Positions 35,491 to 44,489 of a stretch of 64,000 bases of DNA are shown piece after piece (within the stretch, counting starts at the first letter, position 1; each line of letters starts with the position of its first letter). The stretch is taken from assembly GCF_001663175.1 (NCBI RefSeq), contig NZ_CP016033.1, positions 992,001 to 1,056,000 on the forward strand. Reading direction: 5' to 3'. The stretch comes from Erythrobacter neustonensis (GTDB lineage Bacteria > Pseudomonadota > Alphaproteobacteria > Sphingomonadales > Sphingomonadaceae). The position numbers and the translations under genes were made by a program. The notes below the pieces were generated by a model, which saw only the letters and a program-made list of their open reading frames with translations, searched no databases and was not told the origin of the DNA.

Positions 35491-35579
35491 GCGAAAACGG
35501 ACGTCAAAATCGACGGGCTGCATGGACAAGCCTCGCGTTTTCCGTTCCAACCGCCGGATCGGATAAACGCGAGGTTTGA

Positions 35580-37001
35580 ATGTTCGCAGATACACAAATG
35601 CGGGGGCGGTTTGCCGCGCTGACCACCCTTGTCAGCGCCATCGCGCTGTCAGCCTGCACCACCACCGGCGACGATGCGAAGCCGGCCAGCGCCTCGGCCA
35701 AGTCGGACAAGACCTACGCGGCCACCCCGGCGGGCGAGCCGGTCTTCGCCTCGACCTACAAGCCCTACCCCAATGCCGCCACCGCGATCCGCGGGGCGAC
35801 GATCTATGACGGGCGCGGCGGGACGATCCAGAACGGCGTCGTCTTCATGAGCGGCGGCAAGATCACGTCGATCGGCGGCCCCGATACCCCAATCCCCGCC
35901 GACATCGCGGTCTTCGACGGCACCGGAAAGTTCGTCACCCCTGGGATCATCGACATCCACTCGCACCTCGGCGACTATCCCTCGCCCGGGGTCGAAGCGC
36001 ATTCGGACGGCAACGAGGCGACCAGCCCGACCACGCCCGAAGTCTGGGCCGAACATTCGGTCTGGCCGCAGGACCCCGGTTTCAGCCGCGCGATGGCCAA
36101 TGGCGGGATCACCGCGCTCCAGATCCTTCCCGGCTCGGCCAACCTGATGGGCGGGCGTTCGGTGACGCTGAAGAACGTGCCCGCGCGCACGGTGCAGGGG
36201 ATGAAATTCCCCGGCGCGCCCTACGGGATGAAAATGGCCTGCGGTGAGAACCCCAAGCGCGTCTATGGCGGGCGCGGGCGGATGCCGTCGACCCGGATGG
36301 GCAATTTCGCGGTCAACCGCGAAACCTGGCTCGCCGCGATCGATTATGCCAACGATCCCAAGGCCAAGCGCGATTTGGGCAAGGAAACGCTGGTCGGCGT
36401 GCTCAAGGGCGATATCCTGATCCAGAACCACTGCTACCGCGCCGACGAAATGGCGCTGGTGCTCGATATGGCCACGGAGATGGGTTACAAGGTTTCGGCC
36501 TTCCACCACGCGGTCGAGGCCTACAAGATCGGCGATCTGCTGCGCGAAAACGATGTGTGCAGCGCGATCTGGGCCGACTGGTACGGCTTCAAGATGGAAA
36601 GCTATGACGGCATCCAGGAAAACGCCGCCTTCCTGCAGCGCGAAGGCGCCTGCGTGGTGATCCACTCGGACGATCAGAACGATATCCAGCGGCTCAATCA
36701 GGAAGCCGCCAAGGCGCAGGCCGCGGGCCGCCGCGCCGGGATCGACATTCCCGATGCGACCGTGATCGGCTGGCTGACCTACAACCCCGCCAAGGCGATG
36801 GGGATCGAGGACATGACCGGCAGTCTCGAGGTGGGCAAGATGGCCGACGTGGTGCTGTGGAATGGCGATCCCTTGAGCGTCTATTCGCGGCCCGAAAAGG
36901 TCTGGATCGACGGCGCGCTGATGTTCGATGCGATGAACCCCAAGACACGGCCCGTCAGCGATTTCGAGCTTGGCCAGCCCGGTGAAGGAGATGTGAAATG
37001 A
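35580..37001 (+). CDS. Metal-dependent amidohydrolase, imidazolonepropionase-like, lipoprotein
   Basis: A 473-residue amidohydrolase-superfamily enzyme with a lipobox (ALSAC, Cys at 26). Metal ligands for a binuclear or mononuclear site are all present: PGIIDIHSHLG (H-x-H, about 125), LIQNHCYRADEM (His, about 280), SAFHHAVEAY (His, about 306) and VVIHSDDQND (Asp, about 360). The C-terminal composite beta domain ends with MADVVLWNGDPL. It acts in the periplasm or at the outer membrane on an unknown amide, lactam or peptide-like substrate. It is coupled by ATGA to a second, degenerate amidohydrolase. An FKBP follows, suggesting an exported hydrolase module. Confidence 0.92.
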   Translation: MFADTQMRGRFAALTTLVSAIALSACTTTGDDAKPASASAKSDKTYAATPAGEPVFASTYKPYPNAATAIRGATIYDGRGGTIQNGVVFMSGGKITSIGGPDTPIPADIAVFDGTGKFVTPGIIDIHSHLGDYPSPGVEAHSDGNEATSPTTPEVWAEHSVWPQDPGFSRAMANGGITALQILPGSANLMGGRSVTLKNVPARTVQGMKFPGAPYGMKMACGENPKRVYGGRGRMPSTRMGNFAVNRETWLAAIDYANDPKAKRDLGKETLVGVLKGDILIQNHCYRADEMALVLDMATEMGYKVSAFHHAVEAYKIGDLLRENDVCSAIWADWYGFKMESYDGIQENAAFLQREGACVVIHSDDQNDIQRLNQEAAKAQAAGRRAGIDIPDATVIGWLTYNPAKAMGIEDMTGSLEVGKMADVVLWNGDPLSVYSRPEKVWIDGALMFDAMNPKTRPVSDFELGQPGEGDVK

Positions 37002-38344
37002 TCGGCGCATCCAAGACCCGCCTGCGCCCGGTCGGTGCGCTGGGCATCATGCTCGGCCTTGCCGGAGCGTTCGTCGGCTACAATGCCAGTGCACAGGATG
37101 TGACCATCACCAACGCCCGCCTCGTGATCGGCGACGGGGGCGAACCGATCAGCGGCGGCACCGTTGTCGTGCGCGGCGGCAATGTCGTTTACGCCGGCCC
37201 CGCGGGCGGCGCGCCTGCGGGTGGCGGCACGGCAGTGGATGCGGGCGGGGCCTTCGTAACCCCCGGCATCTTCGCGACCGTCACCACGCTCGGGCTTGCC
37301 GATGTGACCGCGGTGGAGGAAACCAACGATATCGCCGCGCGCGGCACGCCGTTCAGCGCGGCGCTCGATGCCTCGACCAGCATCAATCCCACCTCGCAGC
37401 ACATCCTCGTCCACAAGGTCGCCGGGATCACCCGCGCGGCCACGGCGATGATGCCGTCGGGCTCGATCTTTGCAGGGCAGGGCGCGATCATCGATCTCGA
37501 TGGCGATGCCAACCCCGTGATGCAGGCGCGTGCGTTCCAGATGATCAATCTGGGCGAAGCGGGCGCGGCGCAGGCGGGCGGCAGCCGTCCGGCTGCCCAT
37601 GCGCTGCTGCGCGCGGCCTTGCGCGAAGCGCAGGCGCTGGTGGGCAAGACCGGCATTCCCCAGACCACCGCGATCGACAAGGCCGACGAGGTGCTCCTCA
37701 GCCGCTTCGATGCCGAGGCGCTGGTCCCGGTCGTGACCGGCCGCCAGAAGCTCTACGTCGAGGCCGAGCGCATGGCCGATATCCGCGCGGTGCTGGCGCT
37801 GAAGGCGGAGTACCCGCGGCTCGATCTGGTGCTGGTGGGCGCGACCGAGGGCTGGCTGGTGGCGAATGACATCGCCGCTGCGGGCGTTCCGGTGATCGCC
37901 AACGGCCTCCTCGATCTGCCCGAAACCTTCGAGCAATTGGGCGCGACGCAATCCAACGCGGGCCGGTTGGCACGTGCAGGGGTGAAGGTCGCGATCAATG
38001 CCGCGACGATGCAGAACCCGCGCCGCTTGCAGCAGGTGGCGGGCAACCTCGTCGCACTCGCAAAGATGCCGGGCGCTGCGGGCATGACCTGGGGCCAGGC
38101 CTTTGCCGCGATCAGTTCGGTCCCCGCCGAGATCAGCGGCATGGGCGGCAAGGCGGGCGTGCTCAAACCCGGCGCGGTGGGCGATGTGGTGATCTGGACC
38201 GAAGATCCGCTCGAAGCGGGCGCGGTGCCATCGGCGGTGTTCATCGCCGGCCGCGCGCAGGATCTGACCAACCACCAGACCCGCCTGCGCGATCGTTACA
38301 AGACGCTCGACGAAAGCGCACGGCCCAAGGCCTACGACTGGTAA
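36998..38344 (+). CDS. Amidohydrolase-fold paralogue lacking metal ligands (probable pseudoenzyme)
   Basis: A 448-residue exported protein (signal peptide about 1-32, ending NASAQ). It keeps the amidohydrolase layout: an N-terminal beta domain (VTITNARLVIGDGGEPI), a barrel and the C-terminal GAVGDVVIWTEDPLEAGA. The H-x-H motif is replaced by FVTPGIFATVTTLG, and the position of the late Asp reads VKVAINAATMQ instead of VIHSDD. The central His motifs are also missing. The fold without the metal site suggests a structural or regulatory partner of the enzyme encoded just upstream, with which it overlaps by 4 bases. GAAGGAGAT lies before the ATG, so it is well translated and not decaying. Confidence 0.85.
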   Translation: MIGASKTRLRPVGALGIMLGLAGAFVGYNASAQDVTITNARLVIGDGGEPISGGTVVVRGGNVVYAGPAGGAPAGGGTAVDAGGAFVTPGIFATVTTLGLADVTAVEETNDIAARGTPFSAALDASTSINPTSQHILVHKVAGITRAATAMMPSGSIFAGQGAIIDLDGDANPVMQARAFQMINLGEAGAAQAGGSRPAAHALLRAALREAQALVGKTGIPQTTAIDKADEVLLSRFDAEALVPVVTGRQKLYVEAERMADIRAVLALKAEYPRLDLVLVGATEGWLVANDIAAAGVPVIANGLLDLPETFEQLGATQSNAGRLARAGVKVAINAATMQNPRRLQQVAGNLVALAKMPGAAGMTWGQAFAAISSVPAEISGMGGKAGVLKPGAVGDVVIWTEDPLEAGAVPSAVFIAGRAQDLTNHQTRLRDRYKTLDESARPKAYDW

Positions 38345-38850
38345 TGGCGCGCATCATGAAGACCGCAGCCCTGCTGGCCGCAGTGCTGGCCCTCGCCCCT
38401 GTGCCCACGCTGGCACAGGCGGGCGAGGCAGCGCCCGCCGATCCCAACGCGCAAAGCCTTGCCTGGCACAGCCGGCAGCAGGCCTACCTCCTCGGCCTGA
38501 CGCCGCAGGATGGGTGGCATCAGTCGGAAGGCGGCGTGCGCTGGCGCTGGTCGAAATATCTCGCATCAAAGCAGAAGCCGCTGCTCTCGGACATGGTCAC
38601 CGTCCATTACGAGGGCAAACTGCTCGATGGGACGGTGTTCGACAGTTCCTATGAACGCGGAGAGCCTGCAACCTTCCCGCTGGGCCGGCTGGTCAAGGGC
38701 TGGCAGGTCGCGATCCCGAACATGGGGGTGGGCGAGATCATCGAAATCGCGATCCCCGCCGACATGGCCTATGGCCCGGTCGGGCGCGGGCCGATCCCGG
38801 GCAATGCGACCTTGCTGTTCAAGGTGGAACTGATCGCGATCGGCGGCTAG
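38344..38850 (+). CDS. FKBP-type peptidyl-prolyl isomerase, exported
   Basis: A 168-residue protein with a signal peptide (about 1-25, ending PTLAQA) and a C-terminal FKBP domain (about 75-168). The domain contains VTVHYEGKLLDGTVFDSSYERG, FPLGRLVKGWQVAIPNMGVGE and IPADMAYGP; most residues lining the proline pocket (Tyr, Phe, Trp, Tyr) are present. It should assist folding of periplasmic proteins. The ATG overlaps the preceding TAA as TAATG, so it is the third gene of the amidohydrolase operon. Confidence 0.92.
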   Translation: MARIMKTAALLAAVLALAPVPTLAQAGEAAPADPNAQSLAWHSRQQAYLLGLTPQDGWHQSEGGVRWRWSKYLASKQKPLLSDMVTVHYEGKLLDGTVFDSSYERGEPATFPLGRLVKGWQVAIPNMGVGEIIEIAIPADMAYGPVGRGPIPGNATLLFKVELIAIGG

Positions 38851-38857
38851 CTTCGTT

Positions 38858-38880
38858 CCCGGCCCGGGGGAGGGGCCGGG
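38858..38880 (+). promoter_or_regulatory. GC hairpin carrying the nnrU ribosome-binding site in its loop
   Basis: Arms CCCGGCCC (38858-38865) and GGGCCGGG (38873-38880) enclose the loop GGGGGAG. The purine-rich Shine-Dalgarno candidate is in this loop and the 3' arm ends one base before the ATG at 38882. The structure could hold back translation or serve as a transcription end for the FKBP operon; no T-run follows. Confidence 0.45.
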
Positions 38881-38881
38881 G

Positions 38882-39559
38882 ATGACCTTCGCACTCTGGA
38901 ATCTGGTCGCGGCCAATGTCGCCTTTGTCGGCTCGCACTTTGCGATGTCGCATCCCTTGCGCGCGCCGATGGTCAAGGCGCTGGGCGAAAAAGGCTTTGC
39001 GCTGGCCTATACCGCGATCAGCTTCGCCGCGCTGTTCTGGGTTGCGCGCGCCTTTGCCGCGGCGCCCGGCGGCGATCTGCCCGGATCGGGCGATCACGGC
39101 TGGATTGCCGCGACGATCCTCACCTGGCTGGCGATGGTGCTGCTCGCCGGCTCCTTCATCGGCAATCCCGCGCTGCCCACCCCGCAGGCCGAGGCGCAGG
39201 CAAGGGCCGAGCCCAGCGGCGTGTTCCGGGTCACCCGTCATCCGATGATGTGGGCGATCGGGCTGTGGGCGCTTTCGCACCTCGTGCTGTTCTGGAGCGT
39301 GCGGACGATGATCACCGCGGGCGCGATGGGCATCCTCGCGCTGGTCGGCGCGCGGCTGCAGGATCGCAAGAAAGCCGTGTTGATGGGGGCAAGCTGGCGC
39401 GAATGGTCTGCCAAAACTGCCTATTGGCCGCGCCTTGCGCAACTGCCGCGCGTGGGCGCGGTGCCGCTTGTCGCGGGCACCGCGCTGTGGCTGATCGCAC
39501 AGGCAATCCACCTGTGGCACGCCGGCATTCCGGCGGGCGTGTGGCGTTGGCTCGGCTGA
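38882..39559 (+). CDS. NnrU family membrane protein
   Basis: A 225-residue protein with about six transmembrane helices. VTRHPMMWAIGLWALSHLVL (about 119-138) is the NnrU signature. Relatives were first linked to nitrate/nitrite respiration, and a related family (isoprenoid cis-trans isomerase Z-ISO of plants) is a heme-dependent carotenoid isomerase; carotenoid-producing alphaproteobacteria commonly carry this gene. The role here is open. It starts 31 bases after the FKBP gene and abuts the convergent enoyl-CoA hydratase with no spacer. Confidence 0.88.
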   Translation: MTFALWNLVAANVAFVGSHFAMSHPLRAPMVKALGEKGFALAYTAISFAALFWVARAFAAAPGGDLPGSGDHGWIAATILTWLAMVLLAGSFIGNPALPTPQAEAQARAEPSGVFRVTRHPMMWAIGLWALSHLVLFWSVRTMITAGAMGILALVGARLQDRKKAVLMGASWREWSAKTAYWPRLAQLPRVGAVPLVAGTALWLIAQAIHLWHAGIPAGVWRWLG

Positions 39560-40366
39560 TTATTCGCCTTTGAACACGGCGGCGCGCTTTTCGATCAGCG
39601 CGGCGACGCCTTCGGCATGGTCGGCGGTGGTGTGCATCATCGCCTGCGTGTTGGCGGCGAGTTCCAGCGCGGTGTCGTAGCTGGTCTGCTGGCCCTGCCG
39701 CAGCAAATTCTTGGTCTGCCGCAGCGAATGCGGCGGGAGCAGCGCGATCCTGCCCGCGAGGTTGCGCGCTTCGTCCATCAGCGAGTCTGCGGGAACGACG
39801 CGGCTGACGAGGCCCCAGTCCTTTGCGGTGGCCGCATCAATCACGTCGCCGGTGTAGAACAGTTCGGCCGCGCGGCTCATCCCGATCACGCGGGGCAGGA
39901 TCCAGGTGCCGCCATCGCCGGGGATGATTCCGAGCTTGAGGAAGGTCACGCCGAACTTGGCGGTATCGGCAGCGATGCGGATATCGGCAAGGCAGGCGAC
40001 ATCGCAGCCCAGCCCGATCGCCGGGCCGTTGACCGCCGCGATCACCGGCACGCGCAACCCGTAAAGGGCACGCAGCATCATGTGGATATTGTCGCGGTAG
40101 CCATCCGAAATCGCGGGCGTGGTGCCGCCGAAGGTGCCGGTCTTGTTCTGCATCGCCTTCACATCGCCGCCCGCGCTGAACGCGCGGCCCGCGCCGGTCA
40201 GGATCACCACGCGGCATTCCATGTCGCGGTTGATCGCATTGGCGACGGCAAGAAATTCGTCCCCGTCGCCCGGCGCGCCGAGCGGGTTCATGCTCTCCGC
40301 GCGGTTCAGCGTCAGGATCGTGACGGGGCCTTCCTTGGTGACTTCGATCAGCGACATTTCGGACAT
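39560..40366 (-). CDS. Enoyl-CoA hydratase/isomerase family protein
   Basis: A 268-residue crotonase-fold enzyme. The oxyanion-hole and CoA regions are GAGRAFSAGGDVKAM (about 60-74) and AAVNGPAIGLGCDVACLADI (about 110-129). The catalytic Glu segment reads FLKLGIIPGDGGTWILPRVI, with Gly-Asp at the position where hydratases usually have Glu, so classical hydratase activity is not certain; isomerase or another crotonase reaction is possible. The start at 40366 has AAGG 8 bases upstream; the open extension to 40558 overlaps the divergent mlaA region. It probably functions in fatty-acid or acyl-CoA degradation. Confidence 0.88.
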   Translation of the reverse strand: MSEMSLIEVTKEGPVTILTLNRAESMNPLGAPGDGDEFLAVANAINRDMECRVVILTGAGRAFSAGGDVKAMQNKTGTFGGTTPAISDGYRDNIHMMLRALYGLRVPVIAAVNGPAIGLGCDVACLADIRIAADTAKFGVTFLKLGIIPGDGGTWILPRVIGMSRAAELFYTGDVIDAATAKDWGLVSRVVPADSLMDEARNLAGRIALLPPHSLRQTKNLLRQGQQTSYDTALELAANTQAMMHTTADHAEGVAALIEKRAAVFKGE

Positions 40367-40456
40367 GGGGAACCTTGTGCAGATGGTGTGATTTATTAAG
40401 CCTGCGTATAGGGGGCCCATGACAAGGGCAACCCGGCCCGGCCCGCAGATGCGGTT

Positions 40457-41527
40457 ATGATAGGGAACGTGCGGAGAAACGATTTGCCGAGCCTTTCCCT
40501 GTTTGCCGCCACTTCGCCGATGATCGCCGCCGCGCTGGCAGGCACGCCTGCGCGGCAAGCGGCAGAAGCGCCGGTCCCCATGGCCACGTCCGCGCCTGCC
40601 CCCGAACAGGTCGCTCCGCAGGACTGGACGCTTGCGCCCGCGCAGGCCCCCGGCCCGCAGGACGATACGCCCGTCGATCCCGACACGGCGCCCCCTGCCG
40701 AAAGCGACAGCACCGACGGCGAGGAGGTCACCGAAATTGTCATTGAAGGCCAGATCGGCCCGCCCAAGAGCGATCCGATCGAACGCGTCAACGAACAGAG
40801 CTACCGCGCGGTGCAGGCGGTCGACGCGGCGGTGATCGAGCCGGTTGCCGATGCCTATCGCGACGGCCTGCCCGAACCCGTGCGCGACGGGCTGGGCAAT
40901 GTTGTGCGCAATCTCAATGAACCGGCGGTCGCGCTCAATTTCCTGTTGCAGGGCAAGGTCGGCAAGGCGTTCGAGACGCTGGGCCGGATGGCGATCAACA
41001 CCACCGTCGGCATCGGCGGATTGTTCGATGTCGCGGGCAAGCGCGCCGGGCTGCCCTATCGCCGCAACGGCTTTGCCAACACTCTGGGGTTTTACGGCGT
41101 GGGGGCGGGGCCCTATCTCTATCTGCCGGTCACCGGCGCGACAACGGTGCGCGATCTGGCGGGGAGCACGCTGGATCAGGCGCTGCTGCCCTTCCTGTTC
41201 GGCAAGCCGTTCAACAAACCCGCCTATGCTGCGACCTATTTCGTGGTCAACGGGCTCGACCAGCGTCTGAAGTTCGACGAGGATCTGGCCAAGATCGCGG
41301 CCTCGGACGATCCCTACCGGATGCGGCGCGAAACCTATCTGGCGCAGCGCCGCCGCGCGATCGCCGAACTGAAGGGCGAGCCGATTTCGGAACGCGACCA
41401 GATGTGGCTCGACGAACTCGAAGGCACGGGCGATTTCGCACCCGAGCCCGAACCTGCGATCCCTGCCGGCACCCCGGTCGAGGCCCCGGCCAACCCGGAA
41501 ATGCTGTCGATCACGCAGCCGCGCTAG
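40457..41527 (+). CDS. mlaA: MlaA (VacJ) family outer-membrane lipid-asymmetry protein without lipobox
   Basis: A 356-residue protein. The MlaA domain spans about 110-300: DPIERVNEQSYRAVQAVD, LNEPAVALNFLLQGKVGKAF, RMAINTTVGIGGLFDVAGK and YGVGAGPYLYLPVTGATTVRD. Family members remove misplaced phospholipids from the outer leaflet with MlaFEDBC. The N-terminus is signal-peptide-like, but the protein contains no Cys at all, so it cannot be a lipoprotein as in E. coli. A Pro/Ala/acidic linker (about 35-95) follows the signal and a Pro-rich tail ends the protein. The 3' end overlaps the convergent hypothetical gene by 17 bases. Confidence 0.9.
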   Translation: MIGNVRRNDLPSLSLFAATSPMIAAALAGTPARQAAEAPVPMATSAPAPEQVAPQDWTLAPAQAPGPQDDTPVDPDTAPPAESDSTDGEEVTEIVIEGQIGPPKSDPIERVNEQSYRAVQAVDAAVIEPVADAYRDGLPEPVRDGLGNVVRNLNEPAVALNFLLQGKVGKAFETLGRMAINTTVGIGGLFDVAGKRAGLPYRRNGFANTLGFYGVGAGPYLYLPVTGATTVRDLAGSTLDQALLPFLFGKPFNKPAYAATYFVVNGLDQRLKFDEDLAKIAASDDPYRMRRETYLAQRRRAIAELKGEPISERDQMWLDELEGTGDFAPEPEPAIPAGTPVEAPANPEMLSITQPR

Positions 41528-41945
41528 CGGGCACGAGATCGAGCCATCGTGCGAAATTGCGCACCGTCAGCGGCCAATCCTTCGGCCAGTCGGGCAAAGT
41601 TTTCTGGAGCACACCGCGCTGGTCGGCCCATTCGCTGACCCAATCGGTGTCGATATCGTCATCGTCGATGCAAAGATCATCGAGCAGATGGTCGTCGGGG
41701 TGCGGTGTCAGCCGCGGTGCGATATAGATCAGCGCCTGCTGCCACACAAAGCGCGCCGCTTCAGGCGAACAATCCTGCGCCATCATCGCGAAGAATTCGG
41801 CATCGGTGGGGTTGGGACGGCGCGCGGCCACCCGGCGATGCGCCCGCCGGAGCATGACGAACCCGCGCGTCAGCCAGATCGCCAATCCGCCGATAACGAA
41901 TGCCGTTACCGCCAGCCATTCCGGAACGCCGAGCCATTCGCCCAC
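41511..41945 (-). CDS. Hypothetical membrane-anchored protein
   Basis: A 144-residue protein with one N-terminal transmembrane helix (about 10-32, WLAVTAFVIGGLAIWLTRGF) and a soluble C-terminal domain. That domain contains an acidic cluster (DDHLLDDLCIDDDDIDTDW) reminiscent of acyl-carrier-like or DUF1493 proteins, but I cannot assign it. It lies 6 bases before dxs on the same strand but downstream of it, so it would be the last gene of the dxs transcript. It overlaps mlaA convergently. Confidence 0.75.
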   Translation of the reverse strand: MGEWLGVPEWLAVTAFVIGGLAIWLTRGFVMLRRAHRRVAARRPNPTDAEFFAMMAQDCSPEAARFVWQQALIYIAPRLTPHPDDHLLDDLCIDDDDIDTDWVSEWADQRGVLQKTLPDWPKDWPLTVRNFARWLDLVPASAAA

Positions 41946-41951
41946 AGGCGT

Positions 41952-43883
41952 TTACGCCCGCGCTTCCTCGCCTGCCGCAATCCCTGCACTGTTGTGCTTC
42001 AGCGCCTTCAGCACCGTATCGACGATCTGCGGCGCGTTGAGGCCCGCCTCGTCATACTGCTTCATCGGATCGTCGTGATCAATGAAGGTATCGGGCAGGC
42101 GCAGCGTGCGCACCTTCAAGCCGTTGTCGGTGAGGCCCGTGTCGCTGGCGAAGGTCAGCACATGCGCGCCGAGCCCGCCGACCGCGCCTTCCTCGACCGT
42201 GACGATCACCTCGTGGCTGCGCATCAGCCGGGCGATCAGGTCTTCATCCAGCGGCTTGGCAAAGCGCAGGTCGGCGACCGTGGTCGACAATCCCTTGGCC
42301 TCGAGCGTGTCGGCGGCCTTCAAGGCTTCGGCCAGACGCGAACCCAATGAGAGGATCGCGACCTTGGTGCCTTCGCGCACCACGCGGCCCTTGCCGATTT
42401 CGAGCTTCACCGGAACCTCGGGCAGCGGAACGCCGGTGCCGTTGCCACGCGGATAGCGGAAGGCGATCGGGCCGTCGTCATATTCGGCGGCGGTATAGGT
42501 CATGTGGACCAGCTCGGCCTCGTCCGCGGCGGCCATCACGACCATGTTGGGCAGCGTGGCAAGATAGGTGATATCGAAGGAGCCTGCGTGTGTCGCTCCG
42601 TCCGCGCCGACCAGACCCGCACGGTCGATCGCGAAGCGCACCGGCAGGTTCTGGATGCACACATCGTGCACCACCTGATCGTAAGCGCGCTGGAGGAAGG
42701 TCGAATAGATCGCCGCGAAGGGCCGCATCCCTTCCGCCGCGAGGCCCGCAGCGAAAGTCACCGCGTGCTGTTCGGCAATCCCGACATCGAAGGTGCGGGT
42801 GGGATGCGCCTTGGCGAATTTGTCGACCCCCGTGCCCGAAGGCATCGCGGCGGTGATCGCGCAGATGCGCTCGTCGGTTTCGGCAAGCTTTGCCAGCGTC
42901 AAGCCGAACACGTCCTGATAGGCGGGCGCAGACGGCGCGCTCTTGGCCTTTTCGCCGGTGATGACGTTGAACTTGGGCACGCCGTGATACTTGTCGGCCG
43001 AATTTTCAGCCGGAGCATAGCCCTTGCCCTTTTCGGTGACGACATGGATCAGCACCGGGCCTTCGGAGGTGTCGCGCACATTCTCGAGCACGGGGAGCAG
43101 GTGATCGAGATTGTGTCCGTCGATCGGGCCGACATAGTAGAAACCCAGTTCCTCGAACAGCGTCCCGCCGGTCACCATGCCGCGGGTGAATTCCTCGGCC
43201 TTGCCGATCGTGTCGTGGAGGCGGCGGCTCATCTTCTTGACCGCGCGGCTCGCGAGGCTGCGGATGCCGAGATATTCGCTCGAAGACACCATCCGCGCCA
43301 GATAGGCCGACAGCCCGCCCACCGGCGGCGCGATCGACATGTCATTGTCGTTGAGGATCACCACCAGCCGGTTGCCCGCCTGCGCAGCGTTGTTCATCGC
43401 CTCATAGGCCATCCCTGCGCTCATCGAACCGTCGCCGATCACCGCGATGCCGCGGCCCGGGCGGTTCTGCAACTTGTTCGCCACCGCAAAGCCCAGCGCC
43501 GCCGAAATCGAGGTGGAGGAGTGCGCCGCGCCGAAGGGATCGTACTCGCTTTCGCTGCGCTTGGTGAAGCCCGACAGGCCGCCGCCCTGGCGCAGCGTGC
43601 GGATGCGGTCGCGCCGTCCGGTGATGATCTTGTGCGGATAGCACTGGTGCCCGACGTCCCACACCAGCTTGTCTTCGGGCGTGTTGAAGACATAGTGGAT
43701 CGCGACCGTCAGCTCGACCACGCCGAGGCCCGAGCCAAGATGCCCGCCCGAGGTGCTGACCGCGTCGATCATCTCGGTGCGCAGTTCATCGGCAAGCTGG
43801 CGCAGCTGTTCGGGCTTGAGGCGGCGCAGATCGTCGGGGGTGTTGACGAGATCGAGAAGCGGTGTGTGCGGCGGTTGATTCAT
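41952..43883 (-). CDS. dxs: 1-Deoxy-D-xylulose-5-phosphate synthase
   Basis: A 643-residue thiamine-diphosphate enzyme that condenses pyruvate and glyceraldehyde 3-phosphate, the first step of the MEP isoprenoid pathway. Seen in order: [19 protein letters not shown] (about 36-54), [32 protein letters not shown] for ThDP/Mg binding, and the transketolase pyrimidine-binding part with [18 protein letters not shown] (about 370-387). A C-terminal transketolase domain closes the protein. The start at 43883 precedes [11 protein letters not shown]; the open extension overlaps zur. It would feed carotenoid, quinone and hopanoid synthesis. Confidence 0.97.
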   Translation of the reverse strand: MNQPPHTPLLDLVNTPDDLRRLKPEQLRQLADELRTEMIDAVSTSGGHLGSGLGVVELTVAIHYVFNTPEDKLVWDVGHQCYPHKIITGRRDRIRTLRQGGGLSGFTKRSESEYDPFGAAHSSTSISAALGFAVANKLQNRPGRGIAVIGDGSMSAGMAYEAMNNAAQAGNRLVVILNDNDMSIAPPVGGLSAYLARMVSSSEYLGIRSLASRAVKKMSRRLHDTIGKAEEFTRGMVTGGTLFEELGFYYVGPIDGHNLDHLLPVLENVRDTSEGPVLIHVVTEKGKGYAPAENSADKYHGVPKFNVITGEKAKSAPSAPAYQDVFGLTLAKLAETDERICAITAAMPSGTGVDKFAKAHPTRTFDVGIAEQHAVTFAAGLAAEGMRPFAAIYSTFLQRAYDQVVHDVCIQNLPVRFAIDRAGLVGADGATHAGSFDITYLATLPNMVVMAAADEAELVHMTYTAAEYDDGPIAFRYPRGNGTGVPLPEVPVKLEIGKGRVVREGTKVAILSLGSRLAEALKAADTLEAKGLSTTVADLRFAKPLDEDLIARLMRSHEVIVTVEEGAVGGLGAHVLTFASDTGLTDNGLKVRTLRLPDTFIDHDDPMKQYDEAGLNAPQIVDTVLKALKHNSAGIAAGEEARA

Positions 43884-43972
43884 AACGTCCGGCCTTACAC
43901 CCGGAAAATCGCCCTGTCGATGTAAGGCTTGATTGATGTCAATGCGCCGAATGATTGTTGCGCAGGTGCCCG

Positions 43973-44437
43973 TCAGGCGCAGGCTTTGCACAGCCCCCGG
44001 ATTTCGAGCACGGGGCGTTCTGCCTTGAAGTTGCGCTGCGCCGCGATCGCACGCACCGCGCGGCTCACCTCCTCGTCGTCGACATGCGCGGCCTCGCCGC
44101 ATTCGTCGCAGACCAGGAAGATGCAGTCATGCGCGCAGCCCGGATGGGTGTTGGCAAGATAGGCGTTCGCGCTTTCGACCCGCATCGCCAGATTGCCCGC
44201 CACGAACACATCGAGGATGCGGTAGACCGAATTGGGCGCCACCCGCTTGCCGCGCGCGGCCGAAAGGTTGTCGGCAATGTCATAGGCCGAAACCGGGCGT
44301 TCGTGCCGCGCCAGCTCGGCAAACACCGCCTCGCGCATCGACGTCCACTGTTCCCCGCTGGCAACCAGCGCGCGTGCGGCTTCGGCGACGAGGTCGGCGC
44401 CGGCAAGTTCGTTATGGCTGTGAGCGTGTTGTCCCAT
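43973..44437 (-). CDS. zur: Fur-family regulator, Zur-like (zinc)
   Basis: A 154-residue repressor. The N-terminal winged helix includes [20 protein letters not shown] and [20 protein letters not shown]. The C-terminal dimerisation part holds the two CxxC pairs of the structural zinc site, [13 protein letters not shown] and GLCKACA, plus HPGCAHDC. The His-rich start (MGQHAHSHN) and CxxC spacing favour Zur over Fur or PerR. The start at 44437 was chosen because the alternative at 44458 adds residues over an AT-rich stretch (ATTATAT on the minus strand) that may hold its promoter. Targets are not visible here. Confidence 0.85.
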   Translation of the reverse strand: MGQHAHSHNELAGADLVAEAARALVASGEQWTSMREAVFAELARHERPVSAYDIADNLSAARGKRVAPNSVYRILDVFVAGNLAMRVESANAYLANTHPGCAHDCIFLVCDECGEAAHVDDEEVSRAVRAIAAQRNFKAERPVLEIRGLCKACA

Positions 44438-44489
44438 GGAACACGATATAATGCGCAAGCTGTCCGAGCGCCAGCATTGTGCGCCGCGG

